Origin: Fibrobacteria bacterium
Lineage (GTDB): Bacteria; Fibrobacterota; Fibrobacteria; UBA11236
Direction: 5' to 3'
NCBI GenBank assembly: GCA_017881725.1
Contig: JADGQO010000135.1
Coordinates: forward strand, 1-64,000
Length of the DNA: 64,000 nt
Positions 8,631-16,702 of this stretch are shown piece after piece. How positions within the stretch are numbered: the stretch's first letter is position 1; the number at the start of each line of letters is the position of its first letter. The notes under the pieces were generated by a model. The model had not been told where the DNA came from. It worked only from the letters and a program-made list of their open reading frames with translations, and ran no database searches. A program made the translations under genes and the position numbers.

Positions 8631-9929
8631 CTAAGAGGCCAGATACTCTGTGATTGCCGAGCGAAGTTTTTGGTAGACCCAAAGATTTTTTTCGGGATTT
8701 TCTTCCAGCAAGGTGACGCGGAATCCCATTAGGTCCGAGCAAAAGGAAGAAATCGGTACCACGCAAATTCCGGTCGCGGCCAGGACATAGTACACGAAGC
8801 GTTTATCCAAATTCACCGACTGAACCATCGACTCTACCAAAGTCCGGGCATCGGGATTCGCGACGTGCAATTTTTGCGTGGAATTCAACACGCCTTTTTT
8901 GAACAAGATGGTCGTGTAGAAGGCGCCGAACGTCTTGTTCACAAGCAACCCTGGCACGTCCTTCAAAGTTTCGTAAACCACGTCCCCGCGCTTTTGAATA
9001 GCCAGATTCAAGGCTTCGCGATGTTTGGGAAATTCCGGGTGCGACAATATCGGGGGTATGGCCATCTGAGGCAGGGTGGTGGAACACACTTCCATCATCT
9101 TCGAGTCTTCAATGGCCTTGACCAACCTTCCAAATTCAGGATCGCGTTTGGTGTTGTAAAATTCGAGCCAGCCGCACCGTGAACCCGGCCAGGGCAATTC
9201 CTTGGATATGCCCTTCATGGCGATGCCGCATACGTCGCCGATGACTTGGGCGAGGGGAATGGCCTTCACGCCATTATAGGTGATGTTGGTATAAATCTCA
9301 TCCGCGACGATGAAGAGGTCGTATTCTTTCGCGATGGATACGATTTCACGCAAGTACCATTCCGGGTACACCATGCCCGTGGGATTGTCGGGATTGATGA
9401 TCAAAATGCCGACGATACTGGGATTGTATTTGACCTTGTTCCGCAACTCTTCCATATCCGGATACCAGTGGTTTTCCGGAATGAGTCGGTAGGTGATGGG
9501 AGGCTGGCTGGCGTGCCCGCCCTCCGCGGAGCTATGCGTGGAGTATCCCGGAGACGGTCCCAACACGCGCGCGCCGGGATCGAGATATTGGTAGACCTTG
9601 GAGATGGCATCGCCCAAGCCATTACAAAACAAAATATCCTCGGCGGTAATTTGCGTGCCGCCCAAATCGTTATTTCGCTTAGCCAGGAACTGTCGCGTTT
9701 CCGGGACGCCCTTGGTTTGGCAATACCCGTAGCTCAAGGAGTCTTGCGCCAAGCCGGCGACAATGTCTTTCATCCACTGGGGAATGGGAGTTCCCTTTTG
9801 CACCGGATCGCCGATGTTTTCCCAAAAGATTTCTAGGCCCATCTTTTGGAAGAGGTGGGCCTTTTTCACAATTTCCCGGATTTCGTAGACCAATTCGCCG
9901 GCGCCGGCGTGCAGTACAGGACGTCTCAT
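8631..9929 (-). CDS. PLP-dependent aminotransferase, class I/II
   Basis: A 432-residue fold-type I aminotransferase. Seen are the substrate-loop stretch INPDNPTGMVYP with the PLP-contacting Asn, ADEIYTNITY with the conserved Asp, and KGISKELPWPGSRCGW holding the Schiff-base Lys and nearby Arg. The family is close to alanine/aspartate aminotransferases, but the substrate cannot be read from sequence. The chosen start ATG 9929 gives MRRPVLHAGAGELVYEI, the usual N-terminus of this subgroup from memory; ATG 9956 would add nine residues, and neither has a strong ribosome-binding site. It is convergent with mtgA, 6 bases apart. Confidence 0.85.
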   Translation of the reverse strand: MRRPVLHAGAGELVYEIREIVKKAHLFQKMGLEIFWENIGDPVQKGTPIPQWMKDIVAGLAQDSLSYGYCQTKGVPETRQFLAKRNNDLGGTQITAEDILFCNGLGDAISKVYQYLDPGARVLGPSPGYSTHSSAEGGHASQPPITYRLIPENHWYPDMEELRNKVKYNPSIVGILIINPDNPTGMVYPEWYLREIVSIAKEYDLFIVADEIYTNITYNGVKAIPLAQVIGDVCGIAMKGISKELPWPGSRCGWLEFYNTKRDPEFGRLVKAIEDSKMMEVCSTTLPQMAIPPILSHPEFPKHREALNLAIQKRGDVVYETLKDVPGLLVNKTFGAFYTTILFKKGVLNSTQKLHVANPDARTLVESMVQSVNLDKRFVYYVLAATGICVVPISSFCSDLMGFRVTLLEENPEKNLWVYQKLRSAITEYLAS

Positions 9930-10054
9930 ATAGGCAAGATATAGAAATTTACCCATCCGTGAGAAAGACCGCGTCGGGCGCTGGGCGTGGCGTGGGTGGT
10001 GAAAATTGATTGGGACCGGCACGGGTCCATCCTGCGAATCGCCCGCAAAGATGG

Positions 10055-10084
10055 CCCGGCTTAGGCGGGCCCGGCGTAGGCGGG
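10055..10084. repeat. two tandem copies of a 15-bp GC-rich unit
   Basis: CCCGGCTTAGGCGGG is followed directly by CCCGGCGTAGGCGGG, one mismatch apart. Each unit starts CCCG and ends CGGG, so on the minus strand the pair can fold into GC-rich hairpins just after the pentapeptide-repeat gene. It may act in its 3' end, but there is no U tract. Confidence 0.6.
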
Positions 10085-10097
10085 CCTTGCCGTAATT

Positions 10098-11276
10098 TTA
10101 GCGGCGGCGCATCTGGTTCGGGATGGGGCTGTAAGACCGGGGAAAGCGCGTCTCGGAGTCGAACAGGTTTTTCTTCAGGTTATCGGAATCCCAATATACC
10201 GTGGAGAGATTCGTGCCACTGAAGTCGCAGGCCGTGATGAAGGCGTTGTCGAAGCGGGCATTGGAAAGATCCGCACCGGTGAAATCGCAGTTGAAGAGCT
10301 GGACGCCGGAAAAATCGGCGAACTTGAGGTCCGCGCCGGAAAAATCGGCCTTGATGATTTTTTCCGCCGAAAACTTTCCGTGCTCGAGTTTTACACCATG
10401 AAAATTGGTCTTTTCCATGGTTTTAACGTCTATAACCACTGAGTTGAGCGACGAGCCGGAAAAATTCACGTCGTCCAGATCCAAGTGATAGAAAGAGGTG
10501 TTGTTAAAGGAGCAGCGTTCGAACGAGGCGCCCCCCAATTTGGTAAATTGGAATTCGGCTTTGTCGAATTTGCAATCCTGGAAAGTCGAGCCTTTGAGAT
10601 TCGTTTCCACCAAGGCGATGGACTGCAGATTGCTGTTTGAGAAATGCAAATGATCCAGGTCCGCTCCGGTAAGATTGGATTCGGCCAAATTGATCCCCGT
10701 CACCGTTGCGCCGCTGAAGTCCGCGCCTTCGAACTTCACGGCGTTGAAGACCGCGTTCGTCAAATCCGACTTCGAAAAGTCACTTTGTTCCAGGCTATTG
10801 TTTTTGAAATTTGCGCCCGTAAGGATCGCTTTCTCAAAACTGATTTTTTCGGAGAACTTCGCCTCAACGAAATTGGCCTTGGCCAAGGAGGCGCCTGCAA
10901 AGTTTGATTCCAACAACACTGCGCTCTGAAAATTCGCTCCGTCCAATCTGGCGCGCTTGAAAGTGCTGTTGCGCAGGTCGGAATTCCGGAAATCCGATTG
11001 CGGAAAGTCCGTTTCGGAAAAGTTGGCTTCGGAAACTTGCATGGAGGAAAAATTCACGCTTTTCCCATGGGAACCTTCAAAATTGGGTTTGGAGCCGATC
11101 GTTTGGTTGAATCGAGCATTCTCCAGCGTGCAACCCTTGAATTGCGCATCGGTAATATCCCTGCTGCTAAAGGAGCGTCCGGTGAGGTCGTCCCCTTTGT
11201 GGTTTTCCGCCGCGAGAGCCTTCCCCGATAAAGCGGCGATTCCGATTAGCAGACACAGGGAGTTAATGCTGCGCAT
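10098..11276 (-). CDS. exported pentapeptide-repeat protein
   Basis: A 392-residue protein with a signal peptide (hydrophobic core LCLLIGIAALSGKALA, probable cleavage after ALA) and then an almost continuous run of pentapeptide repeats of the A(D/N)LXX type, from about residue 30 to 370 (for example ADFSGADLKFADFSG). Such repeats form a right-handed quadrilateral beta-helix. Because it is exported, a gyrase-mimic role like MfpA/Qnr is unlikely; a periplasmic or surface structural role is more plausible. Start ATG 11276 has AAGGA just upstream. The upstream frame extension to 11417 lacks a credible start. Confidence 0.85.
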   Translation of the reverse strand: MRSINSLCLLIGIAALSGKALAAENHKGDDLTGRSFSSRDITDAQFKGCTLENARFNQTIGSKPNFEGSHGKSVNFSSMQVSEANFSETDFPQSDFRNSDLRNSTFKRARLDGANFQSAVLLESNFAGASLAKANFVEAKFSEKISFEKAILTGANFKNNSLEQSDFSKSDLTNAVFNAVKFEGADFSGATVTGINLAESNLTGADLDHLHFSNSNLQSIALVETNLKGSTFQDCKFDKAEFQFTKLGGASFERCSFNNTSFYHLDLDDVNFSGSSLNSVVIDVKTMEKTNFHGVKLEHGKFSAEKIIKADFSGADLKFADFSGVQLFNCDFTGADLSNARFDNAFITACDFSGTNLSTVYWDSDNLKKNLFDSETRFPRSYSPIPNQMRRR

Positions 11277-11548
11277 AGTCCTTCTTTCAAAATAGGCGGA
11301 GACGAATGCATACATTCGCCTCCATTGTTGAGGCAGGCGTCCGACCTGCCGCGAGCCGAAAATGTAAAATTTTTCCCAGGAATTTCGTCCTTTGGAGAGC
11401 CGTTCCTCAATTTGCAAACGTCAGCCCGGCAGCCTGGTGAACACGGAGGAGCGCCAAGCCGGTTTAAATTTAATGCTAAATTGAATTTCCGCCATGGAAC
11501 CCTTACAAAGATTTTCCAACCGCTTTTCCATCCGTTCCCGTTAAGCGC

Positions 11549-12679
11549 ATGGCGTCCAAATCTTCGCCGGAATATTCCACCTCGCGCGTCCGCTTGGAGG
11601 TGCATCTCGATGCCGTGCGGCGAAATTTCGCCCAAATCCAAAAAACCGTAAAACCGGCGCAGGTGATGGCGGTATTGAAAGCCAACGCCTACGGACTTGG
11701 CGCCGTCTCCCTTTCCGACACTTTAGTGGCCGCCGGAGCGGACCGCCTGGGCGTAGCGGAACTCAAAGAAGCGTCTCAATTAGTGCGTCGCCACCGGGTT
11801 CCGGTTCAAATCATCGGTGGATTACTCGAAACCGAGATACCCGAATGCGTGCGTTTAGGCATCATTTGTCCTGCTCCGGACCTGGCTACGGCCAAAGCCC
11901 TATCTGCAGAAGGTTTACGCCGCCGGAAAAAGGTCAAAATCCATATTAAAGTCGACACCGGTATGGGGCGCTTGGGAATCCCGCACATGCAGGCCCTGGC
12001 GGAGATTCGCAAGATCGCCGCGTTACCCGGGTTGATACTTGAGGGCATTTACTCGCACTTTCCCAATGCCAATAATCCGGCCCATCACAAATCGAAAACC
12101 CAAATCGAACTTTTTCAGGGATTGTTGGCGGAGTTGTCCGCCGAGGGAATCGAGTTTCCCTTGGTCCATATGGCGAATTCGGATGGGATCAACAATTTTT
12201 CCTCGGCGTATTTCAACCTGGTGCGCACGGGGATTAATCTTTACGGCGTATTTGATTTGGGCGGTCTTAGGACCTACAAACTGACTCCCAGTCTGGCCCT
12301 GAAAACCACGCTATTGGCCAAACGAAAGCTGCCCGCGGGATTCACCATCGGTTATGGATGCACGCATACCTTGTTTAAGGATACTTGGGTCGGGACCGTG
12401 CCGGCCGGGTATGCCGACGGCGTTCCCTTGGCGGCCAGCAATTCCGGGCAAGTGTTGATTCGCGGAAAAGCCGCGCCCATCATCGGGAGAATATCCATGG
12501 ACTACCTCACCGTCGATTTGAATCAATGCCCATCGGCCAAGGTTGGCGACGAGGTGGTTTTGGTCGGTAAAAGCGGCAACCGTGAAATCACCATCGAGGA
12601 TTGGGCCCGGGTAAAACAGACCCATCCTTATGAAATCATTTGTTCCTTGGGGAATCGGGTGGAACGCATCTATCGATAG
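11549..12679 (+). CDS. alr: alanine racemase
   Basis: A 376-residue PLP enzyme making D-alanine for peptidoglycan. The N-terminal TIM barrel carries the PLP lysine in VLKANAYGLG (Lys44), then KVDTGMGRLG and IYSHFPNA. The C-terminal beta domain has the catalytic-tyrosine region FTIGYGCTH, followed by VPAGYADGVPL and GRISMDYLTVDL. Length and motif order are normal. ATG 11549 lies in a divergent intergenic region of 272 bases shared with the pentapeptide-repeat gene; that region is AT-rich around 11462-11485 and may hold both promoters, though no clear -35/-10 pair was fixed. Confidence 0.94.
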   Translation: MASKSSPEYSTSRVRLEVHLDAVRRNFAQIQKTVKPAQVMAVLKANAYGLGAVSLSDTLVAAGADRLGVAELKEASQLVRRHRVPVQIIGGLLETEIPECVRLGIICPAPDLATAKALSAEGLRRRKKVKIHIKVDTGMGRLGIPHMQALAEIRKIAALPGLILEGIYSHFPNANNPAHHKSKTQIELFQGLLAELSAEGIEFPLVHMANSDGINNFSSAYFNLVRTGINLYGVFDLGGLRTYKLTPSLALKTTLLAKRKLPAGFTIGYGCTHTLFKDTWVGTVPAGYADGVPLAASNSGQVLIRGKAAPIIGRISMDYLTVDLNQCPSAKVGDEVVLVGKSGNREITIEDWARVKQTHPYEIICSLGNRVERIYR

Positions 12680-12710
12680 TGGTAAAATGGCCCCGGGAGG
12701 GCCCTGCGCC

Positions 12711-13220
12711 ATGTCCAATTTTCACGCCAATACAAATCGAGTCCGACCCGTAAATCGGGCAACCTTTGGCCTCATACTCGTTTTCTCAATAGTGTTGTTC
12801 AATCTTGCTTCCTGCGATTCGGTGAATATATCCGGGACTCCTACGACAACGCCGGTCGATTCGAGCGGTACGGCAACGTTGAGTATTTCCAATCGGATTG
12901 CGATTGATCCAGGAACATTGACCTTTTATTTATTCCCGGGGATTTCCGTCGATTTCACCAATGCGGCTAACGCGACCAAACTAGGCGATGTCGATGTGGG
13001 GGCGACGGTGGCTTTCACCGTAAAGACCGGCGCATGGAAACTGGCCTATGCGAACAAAGCCCAAGTTCTGGTTCCTATGCGGGACGAAGCAAGTGGCGGC
13101 CAGGAGTGGCTGCAATCGACGTTTAAGAAGGACGGGATTTACACTGTGATCCTCGGCACCGACGGCAACCGTGATATTTGGACGACGAACTACACGACCA
13201 ATCCGCCCATGTCGCCCTGA
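12711..13220 (+). CDS. lipoprotein of unknown function
   Basis: A 169-residue protein. The N-terminus has a signal sequence ending in a lipobox (LFNLASC), so it is probably lipid-anchored. The mature part starts with a Ser/Thr/Pro-rich linker followed by a beta-rich domain of about 120 residues. No family is recognised. ATG 12711 follows a GGGAGG at 12695-12700; an in-frame ATG 12687 is possible. It sits 31 bases after alr and may be cotranscribed with it, and is convergent with the pilin operon. Confidence 0.7.
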   Translation: MSNFHANTNRVRPVNRATFGLILVFSIVLFNLASCDSVNISGTPTTTPVDSSGTATLSISNRIAIDPGTLTFYLFPGISVDFTNAANATKLGDVDVGATVAFTVKTGAWKLAYANKAQVLVPMRDEASGGQEWLQSTFKKDGIYTVILGTDGNRDIWTTNYTTNPPMSP

Positions 13221-13221
13221 C

Positions 13222-13248
13222 GGCGAGTCCGCGTTAGCGGCTCACGCC
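13222..13248. terminator. GC-rich hairpin between convergent genes
   Basis: GGCGAGTCCGC and GCGGCTCACGCC can pair around a GTTA loop, with small mismatches. It sits between the stops of the lipoprotein gene and the pilin operon. There is no T run on either side, so it is a stabilising or bidirectional hairpin rather than a textbook intrinsic terminator. Confidence 0.4.
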
Positions 13249-13254
13249 TGACCT

Positions 13255-14112
13255 TCATTTCCAAGACAGAATTTGCACCTTGAACATTGTATCCAAGGTT
13301 ACCGTCGTATCGATGGTCGTTTTGTAGGAGACGGTTTTAGTCGTATCCGTAACGGTTTTGTACGTGACGGTCTTGGTTATTTTCGGCTTGTACAAATCGC
13401 AGGTGCCGTCGGTGGTGACATAATCGCCGTGATGGCTGATATGCGTCGACACGGAAGACCTGTCCACGGTAATGACATTCGCTTTGGTTAAATCGCCTCC
13501 AGGCAAATGGCAAATATCGGCTCTGCGCACTCCTGACGCCAGCCATGCGGCGTATGCCGAGGTTTTATCCAAGTCGGGCATGGCGGAGGGGGACATGATG
13601 GTGGTTGTGCTGGTGGTTTCCGGCACGGTGTGGCTTCCGAAGGTTGTGGTAGTGATGGTGTCAACGTGCAATATCGTGGCCAGGGTGGAGTCGATGTATT
13701 TCTTTAGCCGCAGACGGGCCTGCACCGATTGGGTTCCCTTACCGACAACGGCTGTGGAGGTCAAATCCACGGTGTCCGCGATGGCCCCAGGCGCCACCAT
13801 GGAAATCTTGCTTGTGTAAGCGCCTTCTCCCAATCCTTTGTTATCGAAGGAAACATAATCATGCATGGCGGAGTTGATGCGGAGTGATCGATTCCCGATG
13901 GCGGCGATATTGTCCTCGACGCCCGCTTCGGCGATTTGTTGGGCCTCGATTTTAGACTTTTCCGAGCTGATGAATTTGGCGCCGGTTTTGGCCTTATAAT
14001 AAAGCGAGCCTTGCACCAGGGCCATGACCAAGCCCAACGTCGCTACGACCACGAGCAACCCGCCGCCGGCTTGTTCCGCGAATTTCGAATCCCGTAAGCT
14101 TGAGTTTTCCAT
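13255..14112 (-). CDS. PilX-like minor pilin with CHxP...HGD...C motif
   Basis: A 285-residue protein, paralogous to the preceding gene (14156-15010). The N-terminus AGGGLLVVVATLGLVMALVQG is a PilX-type hydrophobic helix without Glu at +5. A conserved block AEAGVEDNIAAIGNR and the region SVQARLRLKKYIDS follow, as in PilX-like assembly proteins. Near residues 199-239 is a Cys/His-rich motif: ICHLPGGD, then ITV, THISHHGDY and DGTCD. The tail is Thr/Lys-rich. ATG 14112 has GAGAGGG upstream. It is the last gene of the operon, 43 bases after its paralog. It is probably a minor component of a type IV pilus or type II-like secretion pseudopilus. Confidence 0.72.
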   Translation of the reverse strand: MENSSLRDSKFAEQAGGGLLVVVATLGLVMALVQGSLYYKAKTGAKFISSEKSKIEAQQIAEAGVEDNIAAIGNRSLRINSAMHDYVSFDNKGLGEGAYTSKISMVAPGAIADTVDLTSTAVVGKGTQSVQARLRLKKYIDSTLATILHVDTITTTTFGSHTVPETTSTTTIMSPSAMPDLDKTSAYAAWLASGVRRADICHLPGGDLTKANVITVDRSSVSTHISHHGDYVTTDGTCDLYKPKITKTVTYKTVTDTTKTVSYKTTIDTTVTLDTMFKVQILSWK

Positions 14113-14155
14113 AATGCCCTCTCTCAGAAATTTGGAACCTTATTCGCCCGCCGGT

Positions 14156-15010
14156 TTATTTCCAGGACAGGATTTGCACCTTGAACAGGGTGTCGATGGA
14201 AACCGTCGTGTCATAGATGGATTTGTCCACAATCGAAAGCGTGGTGTCCTTTACCGATTTAGGCATCAAAGTGATCGTGATGAATGGCTTGTACAAATCG
14301 CAAGTGCCGTCCGTAGTCACATAATCGCCATGATGGTCGAAATGCGTATCGATGGAGGGTTTGGACACGCTGACGACATCGGCTTTGCTGATATCCAAGG
14401 AAGGAACATGGCAAATGTCGCACTTCTTCTCCGCTGATCCCATGCAGGCCGCATAAGCAGGCGTCGAATTGAGCGGCGGCATGGTTTCCGGGTCCTTGAC
14501 CTTGACGGTTTTCGTCGTGTCCACGACCGCATGGGTTCCTATGACCGCGGTAGTTTCCGGGATCAAGGTCACCCGCGGCGTAATGACGGTGTCGATGTAT
14601 TTCTTCAACCGTAGCCGGGCCTGCACGGATTGGTTGGAATTACCGACCGATCCGGTGGAAACAAGATCAACCGTGTCGGCGATGGGGCCGGAAGCCACCA
14701 TGCTGACCTTGCTGTTGAACGCGCCCGATCCCACCGCTTTTCCCGCAGCGGTCGTATAATCGTGCATGCTGGAGGTTATCGTCAGCCTGCGGTTGCCGAT
14801 GGCGGCGATATTGTCCTCCACGCCGGCTTCGGCCACCTGTTGCGCCAGCACCTTGCCTTTTTCCGAGGTGATGAATTTCGCCCCGGTTTTCGACTTGTAA
14901 TACATGGTTCCCTGGACTAACGCCATGACCAATCCCAGCGTGGTCACGACCATGAGCAGGCCGCCGCCGGCCTCCTTGTTTTGATTCGGAAAGCGGTTTG
15001 GTGTTTTCAT
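14156..15010 (-). CDS. PilX-like minor pilin with CHxP...HGD...C motif (paralog)
   Basis: A 284-residue paralog of the next gene downstream, sharing the AGGGLL...VTTLGLVMALVQG membrane helix, AEAGVEDNIAAIGNR, and QARLRLKKYID, and ending the same way (FKVQILSWK). The Cys/His motif is CDICHVP (197-203), THFDHHGDY and DGTCDLY (to about residue 240). Sequence between these blocks differs, so the duplication is not recent. Its start overlaps the end of the PilW-like gene by 4 bases. A tandem pair of PilX-type proteins is unusual and may mean two alternative tips or a heteromeric minor complex (inference). Confidence 0.72.
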   Translation of the reverse strand: MKTPNRFPNQNKEAGGGLLMVVTTLGLVMALVQGTMYYKSKTGAKFITSEKGKVLAQQVAEAGVEDNIAAIGNRRLTITSSMHDYTTAAGKAVGSGAFNSKVSMVASGPIADTVDLVSTGSVGNSNQSVQARLRLKKYIDTVITPRVTLIPETTAVIGTHAVVDTTKTVKVKDPETMPPLNSTPAYAACMGSAEKKCDICHVPSLDISKADVVSVSKPSIDTHFDHHGDYVTTDGTCDLYKPFITITLMPKSVKDTTLSIVDKSIYDTTVSIDTLFKVQILSWK

Positions 15011-15774
15011 TGCGTATTCCTCGGGATGGCGGTGGATGAAAAGACAATCGCGTTCAAGGCCCCGTCAGTGGCGGGGTAGATACCGGTGAAGGAATATTCC
15101 ACGGTGCGCACATTCGCAAGCACCTCGGTGGAGGCGCCGTGATCGTCACGGAAGGACACTTGGAAATTGCGGATGTTCCGGGAAAGGATGCCGGGCACGC
15201 CGTTGATCTCGCGGATGAATTGGGTGGAATCCTGATTGGTATAGTAACGCTCCCGGCTGCAGGGATAGGCCAAGGAATTGGAATCCGGATAATCGAAATT
15301 GAAGGCCGAATCCACGCGGACCTTGCCGCCTTCAACGCCCGTGATCCTCCGTACCTCCCCCGTGGTGCCGGAACCGACGGCGATATATTTTACGCCGGAG
15401 AAAATGGAAATATCGAAAACGTCCACGCTATGATCGCCGTGGGACAATTTGGAATTGAGCGCCGTTCTCGCGTCGATAACATTCGTATACAGCGTCAACG
15501 TATCGCTTCCCACCGCGTCATCCTTGGCGAGATTCGCCGCACGATGCAGGCCACTACCGGCCAACGTGATATCGCGTTGCAATTTTTTCGAAGACAGCGT
15601 GATTTCGTTCCGCAAATCGATTTTTTTGCCCAGGCGATATCCCTGATCCGTATGCGTGAGCCACAATCGGTAGCCCGCGCCTAAAACGATGGCGCTGACG
15701 ACGACAGTGACCAGCATTTCCACCAGCGAAAAGCCGGCTTCTGGAGTGCGTATTTTCAAAACATGTTTTTTCAT
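15007..15774 (-). CDS. PilW-like prepilin
   Basis: A 255-residue prepilin. The leader ends in EAG and the mature N-terminus is FSLVEMLVTVVVSAIVLGAG, with Glu at +5, so it has a canonical prepilin-peptidase site. The body has the pattern of PilW-type minor pilins: LSSKKLQRDITLAGSG near residue 70, and a late beta region with VRTVEYSFTGIYP. It is the only PilW-like gene in the operon and overlaps both neighbours by 4 bases. Confidence 0.75.
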   Translation of the reverse strand: MKKHVLKIRTPEAGFSLVEMLVTVVVSAIVLGAGYRLWLTHTDQGYRLGKKIDLRNEITLSSKKLQRDITLAGSGLHRAANLAKDDAVGSDTLTLYTNVIDARTALNSKLSHGDHSVDVFDISIFSGVKYIAVGSGTTGEVRRITGVEGGKVRVDSAFNFDYPDSNSLAYPCSRERYYTNQDSTQFIREINGVPGILSRNIRNFQVSFRDDHGASTEVLANVRTVEYSFTGIYPATDGALNAIVFSSTAIPRNTQ

Positions 15775-16172
15775 GGCGTGGGTTCCCGGTATTTATCGTC
15801 GCTTTTCAAAGTCGAGAAACTAACGGAGTGGACGGCGGTGAGCGGCCAAGTTACGGTCATGCCCAGCTCTTTCAGGCCGTTTAAAGTGCCGTCGGGGTTT
15901 CGCAGCGCGGAAATATACCAGGACCGGATATACCGATCGGAAACCGTATCGGATCCGGATGCCAAATCCGCGTAAGACGTCACCTTCAGGGAATCCATTT
16001 TCAATTTCCCGTAATTGATTCCCTTCATCAAATCATTTCCGGCAACGCCCATTTTGTTCTGATTGGACATGAAATAAAATCCGGACAGGGTTAGGATTCC
16101 GATGACCACGGCGGCCACCAGGATTTCGATCAGGCCGAACCCCGATTCATTTGTAGGTCTCGAAGGTATCAT
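15771..16172 (-). CDS. PilV-like prepilin
   Basis: A 133-residue prepilin with cleavage motif ESG followed by FGLIEILVAAVVIGILTLSG (Glu at +5). The C-terminal half (KMDSLKVTSYADLASGSDTV, then IRSWYIS and TVTWPLTAVHSVSFST) is clearly paralogous to the gene at 18052-18441. The pair argues for duplication of a cassette. Small size and position fit a PilV/GspI-like minor pilin. Confidence 0.75.
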   Translation of the reverse strand: MIPSRPTNESGFGLIEILVAAVVIGILTLSGFYFMSNQNKMGVAGNDLMKGINYGKLKMDSLKVTSYADLASGSDTVSDRYIRSWYISALRNPDGTLNGLKELGMTVTWPLTAVHSVSFSTLKSDDKYREPTP

Positions 16173-16690
16173 GGTTTCCCGCCGATTTTCCGGACCGGCA
16201 AATACCGATCAATGATGAAATGCGTCCGCACATCGACTCTTGGCAGTAACTGCGCCAATTCCATGGCGGCCTGGCGACCGTTTATGACGACGTTTTTCGG
16301 GACATCGAATTTTTGTTTCAAAAGCTTGAAATCATACATGGCGTAGGTCCAGTAAAGGGCTTGATCATTGACGTCCAAAGTTTTTGCGGGCGCGCTCAAA
16401 GTGGGCGCGTGAAGTTTTACAACAGGTTTCGAGGCTTCGTGCCGATATTCGAGATAGGCCGTATTGGCTACCAACAGAATTCCGGCCATAGCAAGCTTCC
16501 AACCCCAACCCAAGGCTTCCTTTTGCGTCCTGACCCGGATCGCTTCCTCGCGGATAATGTGCTTTTCGGAAGGACGCGCCAGTTTTCCCCGCATTTTTTC
16601 CATGAACGCTTTTTGCGCCGCATCGTTCTGCATCAGGGCCAACCCGGGATCGCGCCTTAGCGGCAGGGCATTGTTGGAGGTTTTTTTCAT
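16169..16690 (-). CDS. single-pass membrane protein of pilin operon, copy B
   Basis: A 173-residue protein of unknown family. There is one hydrophobic segment at about residues 63-80 (WKLAMAGILLVANTAYL) after a basic N-terminal domain, so an inner-membrane N-in topology is likely. It is paralogous to the product at 18438-18950 through DVNDQALYWTYAMYDFKLLK and the following helix. Location before a PilV-like gene in both copies suggests a fixed partner of that minor pilin. It overlaps that gene by 4 bases. Confidence 0.65.
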   Translation of the reverse strand: MKKTSNNALPLRRDPGLALMQNDAAQKAFMEKMRGKLARPSEKHIIREEAIRVRTQKEALGWGWKLAMAGILLVANTAYLEYRHEASKPVVKLHAPTLSAPAKTLDVNDQALYWTYAMYDFKLLKQKFDVPKNVVINGRQAAMELAQLLPRVDVRTHFIIDRYLPVRKIGGKP

Positions 16691-16702
16691 CGATATTCCG
16701 CC

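Noticed and set aside
10055-10084. Start of a CRISPR array or minisatellite
   Set aside because: There are only two 15-bp units with no spacers. No CRISPR-like repeat was found anywhere in the window.
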